Source: JAGOTN01 sp964538345 (lineage in GTDB: Bacteria; Patescibacteriota; Minisyncoccia; Phycocordibacterales; JAACPR01). From it: DNA of 62,624 bases. Of the stretch, positions 7,107 through 16,653 are shown piece by piece. Both the position numbers and the translations under genes were made by a program. The notes under the pieces were generated by a model. That model was not told where the DNA came from, ran no database searches, and was given only the letters and a program-made list of their open reading frames with translations. The stretch covers positions 1-62,624 of the forward strand of contig CAZIFF010000002.1 in assembly GCA_964538345.1 (NCBI GenBank), read 5' to 3'. How positions within the stretch are numbered: the stretch's first letter is position 1; each line of letters starts with the position of its first letter.

Positions 7107-9044
7107 ATGAGACATTTAGAGGGCTTAAATGAAGCGCAGAAACGGGCAGTTATCCACAGCGATGGCCCTATTTTAATTTTAGCAGGTGCTGGAGCAGGAA
7201 AAACAAAGACATTGACACATCGAATATTAAATCTTGTCAAAAATGGAGTTTTACCCCAACAAATACTCGCAATCACCTTCACAAACAAGGCAGCTAAGGA
7301 AATGCGAGACCGTGTTGGCAAGCTTTTAGACGGAGATTTAGGTAGACCTTTTATATCTACCTTTCACTCTTTAGGTGTAAAAATCCTGAGAGATAATTCT
7401 CACCTTTTAGGAATTCCAAAACACTTCAATATATATGACAGAAGTGATTCTATTTCTTTAATCAAAAAAATCTTAAAAGAAATTGGGGAAGAGGATAATT
7501 CGGTAGAGCCCAAAACTATTATTTCCATAATTTCCAGAGAAAAAGGTAATTCTGTGACATGTTCTGAATTTTCAGCTAAAAATCATAATTCTTATACTTC
7601 TGAAGTGGTGGCAAAAGTTTGGAATAAATATCAAGAGACTTTGAAAAAAGAAAAAGCATATGACTTTGACGATCTTTTACTTGAAGCAATGATACTTTTA
7701 AAGAAAAATCCAGAAGTTAGAAAAGCTTATCAAGACATGTGGCAATACGTGCACATTGATGAATATCAAGACACAAACGATGTGCAATATGAAATGGCAA
7801 GATGCATCATAGGAGAAAAAAATAATATATGTGTAGTAGGAGACATTGATCAAAATATTTATAGCTGGAGAGGTGCAACAATAAAAAATATTTTGGGATT
7901 TGAAAAAGATTTTCCTGGTGCAGAAATGATTGTGCTTGAACAAAATTATCGTTCAACTGGAAATATTTTAAAAGCAGCTAATGCAGTGATTGAAAAAAAT
8001 GTTAATCGTCGTGAGAAAAAACTTTTCACAGAAAATGTAGAAGGTGAAAAAATCACAACATACAATGCATTTGATGGATTAGATGAGGCTCGATTTGTAT
8101 CAGAAGAAATACAGAAATTAATCGAGAAGGGAGTTTCTTCAAATGAAATAGCAATATTATACAGAGCAAATTTTCAATCACGAATCTTAGAAGAATCTTT
8201 ACTTAGATTAAAACTTCCATATCAAGTTTTAGGAACAAAATTTTTCGACAGAAAAGAAGTGAAAGATATTTTGTGTTTTCTGCGCGCATCACTTAATCCT
8301 GATGATTTAACAAGTTTAAGCAGAATTATAAATGTTCCAGCAAGAGGAATAGGGAAGGTGACACTTTTGAAAATATTAGAAGGAAATGAACATGAATTAG
8401 GCGGAGCAGTGGCAGAAAAAGTTTATAATTTCAGGAGACTTTTAGACAGAATACGCGATACAGCTTTGAAAAATAAACCGAGCGAAACAATCAAAACTAT
8501 AATTAAAATTACAGGCATGGAGGAAGATTTTAGAAAGGGCGGTGAAGACGGATTAGAAAGACTTGAAAATATAAAAGAACTTGCTTCTTTGGCTCAAAAA
8601 TATGACGAGACAGATCCAGGTGAAGGTATTGCAAAGCTTTTAGAAGAAGCTGCTCTAGCTACAGATCAAGATGAAATAGAAACTGAATCTGATATTGCAA
8701 AAAAGAATGGTGTGAAGTTGATGACTATTCACGCTTCAAAAGGTTTAGAGTTTGATTATGTTTTTATAACAGGCTTAGAACAAGGATTGTTTCCGAGTGA
8801 AAGAAAAGATCAGAAGAAAGACGACGAGGAAGAAGAGCGCCGACTTTTTTATGTTGCCATTACACGTGCGCGTAAAAAAATATTCCTTTCATATGCTGGA
8901 ATTAGAACAATTTTTGGTTCACAACAAGTGAATATTCCATCAGAATTTTTAGATGATATTCCAACGGATTTAATAGAAACATTAGAAGGCGATGAAGGTA
9001 ATGACGTGATTAGTCAGGCGAGAAGTGTTTTTATTGATTGGTAG
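7107..9044 (+). CDS. pcrA: UvrD/PcrA-family ATP-dependent DNA helicase
   Basis: A superfamily 1A 3'-5' helicase acting in nucleotide-excision and mismatch repair and in removal of stalled complexes. The family motifs appear in order: Q-motif LNEAQKRAV, Walker A AGAGAGKTKTL (residue 26 on), motif Ia ITFTNKAAKEM, motif II HIDEYQDTN (around 212), motif III GDIDQNIYSWRGA, motif IV QNYRST, motif V TIHASKGLEFDYVF and motif VI YVAITRARKK. At 645 residues it is somewhat shorter than E. coli UvrD and lacks the C-terminal RNA-polymerase-binding tail. It probably shares a transcription block with rsmA, though rsmA has its own -10. Confidence 0.95.
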   Translation: MRHLEGLNEAQKRAVIHSDGPILILAGAGAGKTKTLTHRILNLVKNGVLPQQILAITFTNKAAKEMRDRVGKLLDGDLGRPFISTFHSLGVKILRDNSHLLGIPKHFNIYDRSDSISLIKKILKEIGEEDNSVEPKTIISIISREKGNSVTCSEFSAKNHNSYTSEVVAKVWNKYQETLKKEKAYDFDDLLLEAMILLKKNPEVRKAYQDMWQYVHIDEYQDTNDVQYEMARCIIGEKNNICVVGDIDQNIYSWRGATIKNILGFEKDFPGAEMIVLEQNYRSTGNILKAANAVIEKNVNRREKKLFTENVEGEKITTYNAFDGLDEARFVSEEIQKLIEKGVSSNEIAILYRANFQSRILEESLLRLKLPYQVLGTKFFDRKEVKDILCFLRASLNPDDLTSLSRIINVPARGIGKVTLLKILEGNEHELGGAVAEKVYNFRRLLDRIRDTALKNKPSETIKTIIKITGMEEDFRKGGEDGLERLENIKELASLAQKYDETDPGEGIAKLLEEAALATDQDEIETESDIAKKNGVKLMTIHASKGLEFDYVFITGLEQGLFPSERKDQKKDDEEEERRLFYVAITRARKKIFLSYAGIRTIFGSQQVNIPSEFLDDIPTDLIETLEGDEGNDVISQARSVFIDW

Positions 9045-9059
9045 TGATAGTGTATAAAT

Positions 9060-9842
9060 ATGAAAAATTTTAGTGGTTATGCAAAAAAATCTTTAGGGCA
9101 AAACTTTTTGAAATCAGAGAAAGCTTTGAGACAAATTGTGGAAGCGGCGGATTTAAAAAAGGGAGATGTGGTGCTAGAGATAGGGCCTGGGCGAGGAGCT
9201 TTAACACGAAAAATTTTGCAGTCGGAGGCGCGCGTAATCGCAATTGAAAAAGATGAAGTCTTAGCAGAAGAATTAAAAATAGTCCTGGCAGATTTTATAA
9301 AAACAAAACAATTAGAAATTATTTCTGCAGACGCATTAGATTTTGATCCTGACAAACACAAAAAGTTAAATAATTTTAAACTAGTAGCAAATATCCCTTA
9401 TTACATCACCGGAGCACTTATAGAAAAATATTTAACTCTAAAAAACCCTCCAACCTCAGCAACCCTTTTAGTTCAAAAAGAAGTAGCAGAAAGAATTGTT
9501 TCTCGAGATAAAAAAGAAAGCATTCTTTCACTTTCTGTAAAAATATTTGGTGAACCAAAATTAATCAGCAAAGTCCCTGCTGGAGCTTTTGTACCAGCGC
9601 CTAAAGTTGATTCTGCCATTATTCACATTTCAAATGTTTCAAATAAAGTTTTCAATAAAGATTTAACTGAAAAGAGATTTTTCGAAGTTGTAAAAGCGGG
9701 TTTTGCTCATAAAAGAAAACAAGTTGGCAGAAATCTAGAAAATTTAGTTTCTATAGAAAAATTTGATTCTTGTAAAATTGACCCAAAAAGACGTGCTGAG
9801 ACATTAACAAAAGAGGAGTGGATTTGTTTAGCTAAAGACTAA
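9060..9842 (+). CDS. rsmA: 16S rRNA dimethyladenosine transferase
   Basis: RsmA (KsgA) dimethylates the two adjacent adenosines in helix 45 of 16S rRNA late in 30S assembly. The 260-residue product has the N-terminal KKSLGQNFL motif, SAM-binding motif I EIGPGRGALT (about residue 40), motif IV NIPYYIT, which carries the catalytic NIPY, and the C-terminal FKVVKAGF-type and RKQVGRNL-like helix motifs. TAGTGT lies six bases before the ATG. Its stop codon overlaps by three bases with that of a convergent secreted-protein gene. Confidence 0.96.
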   Translation: MKNFSGYAKKSLGQNFLKSEKALRQIVEAADLKKGDVVLEIGPGRGALTRKILQSEARVIAIEKDEVLAEELKIVLADFIKTKQLEIISADALDFDPDKHKKLNNFKLVANIPYYITGALIEKYLTLKNPPTSATLLVQKEVAERIVSRDKKESILSLSVKIFGEPKLISKVPAGAFVPAPKVDSAIIHISNVSNKVFNKDLTEKRFFEVVKAGFAHKRKQVGRNLENLVSIEKFDSCKIDPKRRAETLTKEEWICLAKD

Positions 9843-10261
9843 AGACCTGAAACTGGATATAAACCAGAGCTTCCGGCACCGGGGCCGCTGTTTATTGCAC
9901 CATCAGAAGTCACTTCTTCGCAACTATTCCCTGTATAAACCATACATATTGGTCCGCTTGAATATGTGCCGATAGCCCATTGTCCAGGATTGAAGGTGTA
10001 AAAAAGATACAGGCGAGAAAAAGGTGGTGATACAACAATAGCTTTAACAGATTTACTCACCAAATCAACTAAATAAATCAGGTAATTATTACTACATGTA
10101 CAAGGAATTAAACCTGTGATCATTCCTCCAAAGATAGTTCCTTGATAATTACCAGTTGCGCCATATGCTCCATTGTCAAAAGCTAACACAAAATTTTGTC
10201 CCGAGAAAAATAAAAAGCCGACAAAGACTGCTACAACAAAAAACTTTTTTAACAAAAACAT
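9839..10261 (-). CDS. Secreted Cys-containing protein of unknown function
   Basis: A 140-residue protein with a clear signal peptide (KKFFVVAVFVGFLFFSG, then cleavage near VLAFDNG) and a short exported domain. The domain has a CTCSNN motif, an SRLYLFYTF strand, a PICMVYTGNSCEE cysteine pair and a Gly-rich end. Two cysteine pairs suggest disulfides, which fits the presence of a VKOR-type protein in this genome. I recognise no named family. The longer reading frame upstream of the ATG at 10261 is a shadow of the divergent gene and was not used. Confidence 0.75.
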   Translation of the reverse strand: MFLLKKFFVVAVFVGFLFFSGQNFVLAFDNGAYGATGNYQGTIFGGMITGLIPCTCSNNYLIYLVDLVSKSVKAIVVSPPFSRLYLFYTFNPGQWAIGTYSSGPICMVYTGNSCEEVTSDGAINSGPGAGSSGLYPVSGL

Positions 10262-10289
10262 ATTCACAGCAAAATTATAACACGTAGTC

Positions 10290-10304
10290 TGATATAATCT
10301 TTGT
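10290..10304 (+). promoter_or_regulatory. Extended -10 element, leaderless start of the T4SS-like block
   Basis: TGATATAAT (10290-10298) is followed by six bases and the ATG at 10305. This is a consensus extended -10 and probably drives the first genes of the secretion block. Confidence 0.65.
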
Positions 10305-11282
10305 ATGCAAAACATGCCAAGTAAGAAAGTTATATCTGTGATTATTATTGCCTCTGCGGTAGTGATTGCGATTATTGGTTCTGATTTATTGAAAAAATAC
10401 GACGAGAGAAAATTAGAAGAAAAAGAATCAAATAAAGTATTATCTGCACAAGAAAAGTTTTTAGAAATAGCTAAAAACAACATTATATCCTCAGATACTG
10501 ATGGAGATGGACTTTTTGATTGGGAAGAAGAGCTTCGTGGAACAGACAAAAACAACAAAGACAGCGATGGAGACAAAACGTCTGACGGTGATGAAATCAA
10601 ATCAGGAAGAGATCCTTTGAAAATGGGACCTGGGGATAAATTAGAAAATTTCACAGAAACTCCAAAGAAAATTTTTGAAAATGTAGAATATACACAAGGA
10701 ACAGTGTCAGAAGGTGCAGCAACCAGCTTGATTAGTAATTATTTTGCATTAAAACAATCAGGACAAGATAGCGCTGAAAATAAGGCTGAATTAACAACTC
10801 AAATAGCTGAACAAGCTAAAATATTATCAGAAATACCAAACGAGTATTCAATTACAGATGTTCGAACGTTTCCAGATTTTGAAAAAGAAAAAGTTAAAGA
10901 ATATGGAAACAATTTCGCAACAATCGTTGTAAATTACTACGCCGCATTTTCAAAGATAAGAGGAAGTAGCGACAAAGAATATATTGGAAATGTTGCGACA
11001 GTTTTCTCAAGTTTTGCACATGAACTTTCAAAAATGCCAATTCCAAGAGGAAATTTAGACACTCATTTAGAATTTATAAACAACATTGCAAAGATAAATG
11101 TAGCATTAACAACATTAAATCAATCAGAAAAAGATCCTTTAATGGCTTTATTTATTCTTAGTGAATACGAATCAATCAGCAACAATCAACCTCAACTGTT
11201 TTCAGCAATAGCAAATTATTTTAAATCAAATGGTATAATTTTCTCTGACAACGAACAGGGTGCGATGTGGAATAATTTCTAA
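10305..11282 (+). CDS. Membrane-anchored protein with thrombospondin type 3-like calcium repeats
   Basis: A short cytoplasmic N-terminus precedes one membrane helix near residues 8-27 (KVISVIIIASAVVIAIIGS). A charged stalk follows, then two Asp-rich calcium-binding repeats (DTDGDGLFDWEEEL and DSDGDKTSDGDEI, residues 64-97) of the thrombospondin type 3/EF-like class. The C-terminal 200 residues are helical with no recognised fold. It opens the 12-kb block of secretion-like genes and ends two bases before the next start, so it is likely a surface component of that apparatus. Confidence 0.8.
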   Translation: MQNMPSKKVISVIIIASAVVIAIIGSDLLKKYDERKLEEKESNKVLSAQEKFLEIAKNNIISSDTDGDGLFDWEEELRGTDKNNKDSDGDKTSDGDEIKSGRDPLKMGPGDKLENFTETPKKIFENVEYTQGTVSEGAATSLISNYFALKQSGQDSAENKAELTTQIAEQAKILSEIPNEYSITDVRTFPDFEKEKVKEYGNNFATIVVNYYAAFSKIRGSSDKEYIGNVATVFSSFAHELSKMPIPRGNLDTHLEFINNIAKINVALTTLNQSEKDPLMALFILSEYESISNNQPQLFSAIANYFKSNGIIFSDNEQGAMWNNF

Positions 11283-11284
11283 AT

Positions 11285-12730
11285 ATGTTTGAAAAAAATA
11301 ATTTTTATATAAAACAAATTAGCGCAACAATAATTTTGTTTTTATTTGCTTTTAGTTTTGCGAATGCACAAACTCTTCCTTCTGGTGGAGGTATCGACTC
11401 AAATTCACTTTTTCCTCTTTCAGCTAGATGTAGCGTAGCTCCAGCAAAAACAAGAACAAATACAGCTGTAACATGGACCGCAACAGCTACAGGAGGCACA
11501 GGAAACTACACTTTTAAATGGAATGGGGCAAACATGGATCAAAGCACTTCTCCTACAGTAACAGTGGCTTATGGAAGTATTGGTACAAAAAATGCAACAG
11601 TGACAGTTACCTCAGGGAGCTCTGTTGTAGAGGTTAGTTGTTTTGTCACAATCACAAACAATGATGCTGTAGTCATGGACCCAAATGAATCAAATGAAGC
11701 AGAAGCTACAGAAAGAGAAGAGTTCGTTGCAGAAGCAGGAGAAGACAGCGAAGCAAGAAGGCTTTCTGGCGAAGTTGGGGCAACAGGAGAAGGAGAAATT
11801 CTAAAAATGCTCGAAGGTTTGATTGGTGGTGTGCTTGAATGTTCTATTGAAAATATTTTAGCCCAAGGTTTGCAAGGAATTTTAAATGGATTAGGTGATT
11901 CACTTTTTGGAGGAACTGAATTAGGTGGGCAATTAAATGAGGGCGGGGGCGTGGTAGATGAACTTCTTGCTGGAGTATTGACACAACCAATGGTACCAAC
12001 AAATCCTGTGCCAATAGTAAAGCCAATTAATAATGTGGCGGCAAAAGAAATCGGTGTATCTGTAGCCGGTGGGCTTTTCCAAATGCCAGCACTTGATGCA
12101 ATCGCATACTGCTTGGCCAACTCTGTAATCCAATATTCATCAGAAGGCACAGCAAGATGGTTGAATACAGGATTCCAAGGCAATCCGGCTTTCATTGAAA
12201 ACTACGGAAGATTTTTCCGTGATGTTCGAGACCTAGAAACAGAAAGATACTTGCAAGAACTCTCAGCTAGCCAATCATGTGGGACTGTTGATGCTAATAT
12301 TGCAAGCCAATTAGCAAGACAAGAACAACACAGAGGGGTGGCATCTCAACAATGTAATCCTGCATTTGCGCAACCAGAAAATATCAACAACGCAAGATCA
12401 AGAGGTGAATTTTTAGACCCCAGCAACAATCCAACATGGAGAGGTATGCAAGCTTATGTAGAATTACAAGAACGTAAAATAAATGCTCAAGAGTTGGCAA
12501 GAATAGAGGCAGTTGATGCAAATCAAGGTTTTCTATCACAAAGAGACGATGACCGTGAAATTATTGTACCGGCTCCAATCTACCTTGCAGACGCAACAAA
12601 AAAATTAAATGTTCCTACAGAAAGACTTAGTCAACTTGATGAAATAGGGGAAATCCTTCAGGAATTATTTAAAGCAGTTGTAACAATGGTACCAGGCGGA
12701 ATATTAAGAAAAGTTCTAGAAGAGATTTAA
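11285..12730 (+). CDS. Secreted protein with PKD/Ig-like domain
   Basis: An exported 481-residue protein. A signal peptide (ISATIILFLFAFSFANAQ) is followed by a PKD/Ig-like beta-sandwich of about 90 residues with VTWTATATGGTGNYTFKWNG and a VTVTSGSSVVEVSC end. An acidic linker and a larger region containing a Gly-rich hydrophobic part and a helical C-terminus come next. The later region (LLAGVLTQPM, LFQMPALDAIAYCLA) may contact the membrane. It lies directly between the calcium-repeat protein and the VirB6-like gene and is probably a structural part of the same apparatus. Function is inferred from context only. Confidence 0.7.
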   Translation: MFEKNNFYIKQISATIILFLFAFSFANAQTLPSGGGIDSNSLFPLSARCSVAPAKTRTNTAVTWTATATGGTGNYTFKWNGANMDQSTSPTVTVAYGSIGTKNATVTVTSGSSVVEVSCFVTITNNDAVVMDPNESNEAEATEREEFVAEAGEDSEARRLSGEVGATGEGEILKMLEGLIGGVLECSIENILAQGLQGILNGLGDSLFGGTELGGQLNEGGGVVDELLAGVLTQPMVPTNPVPIVKPINNVAAKEIGVSVAGGLFQMPALDAIAYCLANSVIQYSSEGTARWLNTGFQGNPAFIENYGRFFRDVRDLETERYLQELSASQSCGTVDANIASQLARQEQHRGVASQQCNPAFAQPENINNARSRGEFLDPSNNPTWRGMQAYVELQERKINAQELARIEAVDANQGFLSQRDDDREIIVPAPIYLADATKKLNVPTERLSQLDEIGEILQELFKAVVTMVPGGILRKVLEEI

Positions 12731-12787
12731 ACAAAAATCAGTAGATAAATAATTTTATAAATAAAAATAGTGGTATAATTTTCTTAT

Positions 12788-14839
12788 ATGAGTTTTTTAA
12801 TGAGGAGAAAAAAAGTTTTTCTTTTTGTATTTTTAGTATGTTTGTTTTTTAGTACTTTAAACACAGAGAAAGTAAGGGCGCAGGGGGAATTTGCTGATTT
12901 AAAACCAACTGAAAACCCTGGTGGTAACTACGATATAAATAAAGATGGTAAATTAGACGAAACAGAACAAGCCAACCTCGCAGCTGATACCGCAAAAAAC
13001 AAAGAGGAAGCGAATGGTTTTTGGTCACCAATTATCAACGCAATAAATAACGCTGGATTAGGACTGATATCGTGGACTGTTTATGGAATAAGTTATTTTT
13101 TAGCTTGGCTAACTAGTCTATTTTTAAATTTAGCCTCAGGACTATTTGAGATATGTTTAAAAATAGGAGTAATTGATTTAGCAAATATTTTAAAAGATGA
13201 AGGGGTTAGAAGTCTTTGGGAAATATTTAGAAATATTGGAAATATTGCTCTTGTTTTTGTCATATTATACATAGCAATATCAACAATATTACAGATATCC
13301 AGTGAAGCAACAAAATTATTGGGAAAGGTTATAGTTGTTGCGGTCTTAATGAATTTTAGCTTCTTCTTCGGAGCAATTATAGTTGATGTTTCTAATATAA
13401 TGGCTTTAAACATATACGAACAAGTATATGAGGCAATTCCTGATGATGAGGAATATAAAATTAATGGAAAAAAACAAATTGGAACCTATATAGACGTAAA
13501 GGCTGGAGCTGGTTCTGTTGGAGAAAAACTGGGGGTTAAAGAAGGTTCAACAGGAGACGACTCCACAGTGGGGCCATCAGCTGTTGAGTCTTGGGCAAAT
13601 AAAGGACTAGCAGAAGCTGTTGGTTTAATTATGTTAATAATCTTAGATATCGTCTTAGCAATAATTCTGATTATTGCTTCTTTCTCAATCATCGGAAGAA
13701 TGGTAGCTATTATTTTACTTCTTCTGGTTTCCCCAATTGCTTTCATGGCAATGGTTTTACCAAAAACAAGACAAATGTCTAGTGATTGGTGGCAATCTAT
13801 TATCGGCCAATCTTTCTACTTGCCCTTATTTTTACTATTTATATATGTTGGAATTAAAACCATAGAAGTAATATCTTCTATTCAACTATTAGACCCAGGA
13901 ACACTTGAAGCCAATTCATCTTTAACTGATAAATTTATTTATATTGCTCCTTTAATAGTTAAGTTTTCAATGGTAATTGGAATTTTTCTAGCTGCACTTA
14001 TTGCAGCAAACAAAGTATCAAGCCAAGGATCACAAATAGTAAACAAAATTGCCGGTTCAGTTAAATCTAAAGTAGCAGGAGCAACACTAGGAGGAGCAGC
14101 ACTGTTGGGAAGAAATACGATTGGCCAAGGAGCGAATATTTTAGCCGAAAGTAAACTAGGTCAAAAGATTGGATCTATGAGAGGGGGTGACCTTTTAATG
14201 CAAGGAGCTAGAAATATTTCGAAAAGAAATTTTGACATAAGAGGAAGTAAAACATTCGCAGGAGTTGCGTCTGCTACAGGAGTTGGAGAAAAAGTGTTTG
14301 GAGGTCCTTCTGGTAAAGATGGTTTTGTAGGACAACAAAAAAGAGCTGTTGAAAGAGCGGTGGCAAGAGGAAAATCTATAGATTTGTCTGAAAGAGAAAA
14401 AGCGGAGAAAGAAAACTTAGAAAGAAAAATGTCTGATTTCATTTCATCTGACGTAACAGTATCTGGTCACAGAAAAGATTTGAAAACAGCCGAAGACAAC
14501 TTAAAAGAAGCGAAGGCAAAAGGTGACAAAGCTGCTATGAAAATCGAACAAAATCGAATTGTAGCATTAAATAATGCTCTAAAAAATTCTACAGATAATG
14601 TAAAAAAGACAAAGGAATATAAAGAATTAGAAGACAAGCTTAAACCAATAAGTGACAAGAAAGACTCTATTGAAAAACAGAAAAAAGCTTATGCTAACAA
14701 ACTGGCAAACAGCTGGTTATCTGCAAGCAGAATAGGTGCAAGCAAGATATTAAAAGACAAGAGTGTAGAAGATAAGATGTTTGAAAGATTGAAAAAACAA
14801 TGGGAAGCCGAAGAGAAGAAAAAGGGAGGAACACCTTAA
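12788..14839 (+). CDS. VirB6/TrbL-like polytopic membrane protein
   Basis: A 683-residue protein with an N-terminal signal-like helix and at least five further membrane helices (among them IGNIALVFVILYIAIS, VIVVAVLMNFSFFFGAIIV, IILDIVLAIILIIASFSII, MVAIILLLLVSPIAFMAMVL and LIVKFSMVIGIFLAALIAA). The helix-loop arrangement and the conserved-looking SPIAF after a long helix match the TrbL/VirB6 channel subunits of type IV secretion systems. A soluble, coiled-coil, Lys/Glu-rich C-terminal tail of about 200 residues follows. TATAAT lies eight bases before the ATG. PrgI and VirB4 genes downstream support the assignment. Confidence 0.75.
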   Translation: MSFLMRRKKVFLFVFLVCLFFSTLNTEKVRAQGEFADLKPTENPGGNYDINKDGKLDETEQANLAADTAKNKEEANGFWSPIINAINNAGLGLISWTVYGISYFLAWLTSLFLNLASGLFEICLKIGVIDLANILKDEGVRSLWEIFRNIGNIALVFVILYIAISTILQISSEATKLLGKVIVVAVLMNFSFFFGAIIVDVSNIMALNIYEQVYEAIPDDEEYKINGKKQIGTYIDVKAGAGSVGEKLGVKEGSTGDDSTVGPSAVESWANKGLAEAVGLIMLIILDIVLAIILIIASFSIIGRMVAIILLLLVSPIAFMAMVLPKTRQMSSDWWQSIIGQSFYLPLFLLFIYVGIKTIEVISSIQLLDPGTLEANSSLTDKFIYIAPLIVKFSMVIGIFLAALIAANKVSSQGSQIVNKIAGSVKSKVAGATLGGAALLGRNTIGQGANILAESKLGQKIGSMRGGDLLMQGARNISKRNFDIRGSKTFAGVASATGVGEKVFGGPSGKDGFVGQQKRAVERAVARGKSIDLSEREKAEKENLERKMSDFISSDVTVSGHRKDLKTAEDNLKEAKAKGDKAAMKIEQNRIVALNNALKNSTDNVKKTKEYKELEDKLKPISDKKDSIEKQKKAYANKLANSWLSASRIGASKILKDKSVEDKMFERLKKQWEAEEKKKGGTP

Positions 14840-14842
14840 ACT

Positions 14843-15559
14843 ATGAATAACGACGATAATCAAAACATAATATACGAACAATTTAAAACACTGCCGAAAG
14901 TTATTCAGGATACTATTTTGAATTCTAATTGGGAGGAAAAAATTCGTCGGGTTGTAAAAAATAATAATCTTCATGTGGATCAAGGTGCGGCAATTGAGAA
15001 TCTTGTGCTTATAACAATGCTTGGAATTGAAACACCAGAAACTTTTGTACAAAATGCAAAAGAATACGCGGAAGTATCAGAAGAACAATCCTATACAATT
15101 TCTAGTGAAGTTGAGAGAGAAATTTTTGGAGATATTCGCAGAAAATTGATTGAGATATCAGACGCCGCTGACACAGTAGAGGAGATAGACCATACAGCAA
15201 ATGAATTAGATAAAGTTGCAAGTGCAATTGAAAAAGAATCTCAAAAAGTTCCTCTGAAGGAAAAAATCCCTGTTGATTCATTTACACCAAGCTCAGCTCC
15301 AACGTCTCCTTCTGTTTCTGTTCCAAACATTCCTAAATTAACAAAACTTCCTCCTGTGCCACCAACTCCAATCACAACAAATGTTGTAAACACTCCGGTA
15401 CAATCAACACCTGCTATAATTGAAAAAGTAGTTGAAGCTCCAAAAATACCTAAACCAATATTTACTCCTATGCCAAAAACAATTCCAACACAAACACCAG
15501 TTGCAAACACATCAACACCAAACGTAAAATTAGATCCATACAGAGAACCTGTTGAATAA
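14843..15559 (+). CDS. Hypothetical protein with proline-rich tail in T4SS-like block
   Basis: A 238-residue soluble protein. The first 130 residues are helical and acidic, with blocks such as LPKVIQDTILNSNWEEKIRRVV, and the last 100 are rich in Pro, Thr and Ser (PPVPPTPITT). The tail resembles a flexible extended linker. No family recognised. It starts three bases after the VirB6-like stop and ends one base before the PrgI start, so it is tightly co-transcribed and may link cytoplasmic and membrane parts of the machine. Confidence 0.65.
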   Translation: MNNDDNQNIIYEQFKTLPKVIQDTILNSNWEEKIRRVVKNNNLHVDQGAAIENLVLITMLGIETPETFVQNAKEYAEVSEEQSYTISSEVEREIFGDIRRKLIEISDAADTVEEIDHTANELDKVASAIEKESQKVPLKEKIPVDSFTPSSAPTSPSVSVPNIPKLTKLPPVPPTPITTNVVNTPVQSTPAIIEKVVEAPKIPKPIFTPMPKTIPTQTPVANTSTPNVKLDPYREPVE

Positions 15560-15560
15560 T

Positions 15561-15992
15561 ATGAAATATCAAGTACCACAATTTCTAGAGATTGAAGATA
15601 AAATTTTCGGGCCTTTAACCTTGAAGCAATTCTTGTATGCAGGCGCGGGTGCCGCTATGGGTTTTGTAATATGGTCAACTTTCCCTAAAATATTAGCGAT
15701 ATTAATTGGTGTTCCTGTGGTAACACTTTTTATCGGATTGGCTTTTTGGCAAGTAAACAACAGACCTTTAGCGGTAGCAATCGAACATTCTCTAAAATAT
15801 TTTTTCTCTCCAAAACTTTATCTATGGAAAAAAAGAGAGAAGTCTCCTGAGAAGCAAGCGGCTGAGGCAATTCGCCATGCGTCTCTTGATGTTCCAAAAC
15901 TTTCAAATAGTAAATTGAAAGATTTGTCTTGGGGATTAGATATCCACGAAACTCTTGATACTTTAAACAGTATAAAAACTCCGAAAGAATAA
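15561..15992 (+). CDS. PrgI-family membrane protein
   Basis: PrgI-family proteins are small inner-membrane partners of VirB4 in Gram-positive-type type IV secretion, in the position of VirB3. The start MKYQVPQFLEIEDKIFGPLT and two adjacent helices (FLYAGAGAAMGFVIW and ILAILIGVPVVTLFIGLAFW) followed by PLAVAIEHSLKYFFSPKLYLW are characteristic. I used the ATG at 15561, one base after the preceding stop; a TTG nine bases earlier is the only alternative. Confidence 0.88.
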   Translation: MKYQVPQFLEIEDKIFGPLTLKQFLYAGAGAAMGFVIWSTFPKILAILIGVPVVTLFIGLAFWQVNNRPLAVAIEHSLKYFFSPKLYLWKKREKSPEKQAAEAIRHASLDVPKLSNSKLKDLSWGLDIHETLDTLNSIKTPKE

Positions 15993-16000
15993 TTTTGTTA

Positions 16001-16013
16001 TATAATAGTTTTA
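16001..16013 (+). promoter_or_regulatory. -10 element, near-leaderless start
   Basis: A consensus TATAAT (16001-16006) is followed by seven bases and the ATG at 16014, suggesting an internal promoter for the VirB4 part of the block. Confidence 0.55.
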
Positions 16014-16652
16014 ATGTCAGCGGAAAATAAAGCAACGCAAACTATTGTTCCAATTCGAGAAGTACGAAATGGAATTTTAGTTTTAAAAGATGGCACAATG
16101 TGTGCGCTTTTAATGACCTCTTCTATCAACTTTGCTCTTAAATCAACAGGAGAACAAGAATCTATAATTTATCAATTTCAACAATTTTTAAACTCATTGA
16201 ATTTTTCTGTGCAGATTTTTATGCAGTCGCGCCGACTCGACATACGTCCATATATTGCAACACTGGAAGCGCGAGAAAAAGAACAAATCAACGACCTAAT
16301 GCGCATTCAGACTAAAGAATATATTGAATTTATAAAAGCTTTCACAGAAAGAACAAATATTATGACTAAAAGTTTTTATATTGTTGTGCCATACACACCC
16401 CCAACTTTAAATGTTTCAAAGGCATCAAAAGGTGGTTTCTTTAAAAAGAAAACTACAGCAAGTGTTGAGGCTGGTAAAAAAGAAGATTTTGAAGAAAACA
16501 GTACTCAATTAGAGCAAAGAGTAGCGGTAGTTCAACAAGGTATCGTTCGTTCTGGAGTGCGCGCAGTGCAGCTCGGCACAGAAGAATCAATCGAAGTATT
16601 TTATAGATTATTCAATCCAGGTGATGTGGAGAAACCAATACCAGTAAATTAA
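16014..16652 (+). CDS. TraC-like domain protein (VirB4-associated)
   Basis: A 212-residue soluble protein resembling the N-terminal TraC/VirB4-type domain that precedes the ATPase in conjugation systems: VPIREVRNGILVLKDGTMCALLMTSS opening, then FQQFLNSLNFSVQIFMQSRRLDI and a Lys-rich loop. It has no Walker motifs. It ends one base before the VirB4 ATPase gene, so it probably acts as a cytoplasmic partner or a detached domain of that ATPase. The C-terminal part (LEQRVAVVQQGIVRSGVRAVQLGTEE) forms the usual paired helices. Confidence 0.75.
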   Translation: MSAENKATQTIVPIREVRNGILVLKDGTMCALLMTSSINFALKSTGEQESIIYQFQQFLNSLNFSVQIFMQSRRLDIRPYIATLEAREKEQINDLMRIQTKEYIEFIKAFTERTNIMTKSFYIVVPYTPPTLNVSKASKGGFFKKKTTASVEAGKKEDFEENSTQLEQRVAVVQQGIVRSGVRAVQLGTEESIEVFYRLFNPGDVEKPIPVN

Positions 16653-16653
16653 T

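Noticed and set aside
9839..10654. A 271-codon minus-strand frame extending upstream of 10261
   Set aside because: The upstream half is Ser-rich shadow sequence antisense to the calcium-repeat gene. The signal peptide begins at the ATG at 10261.
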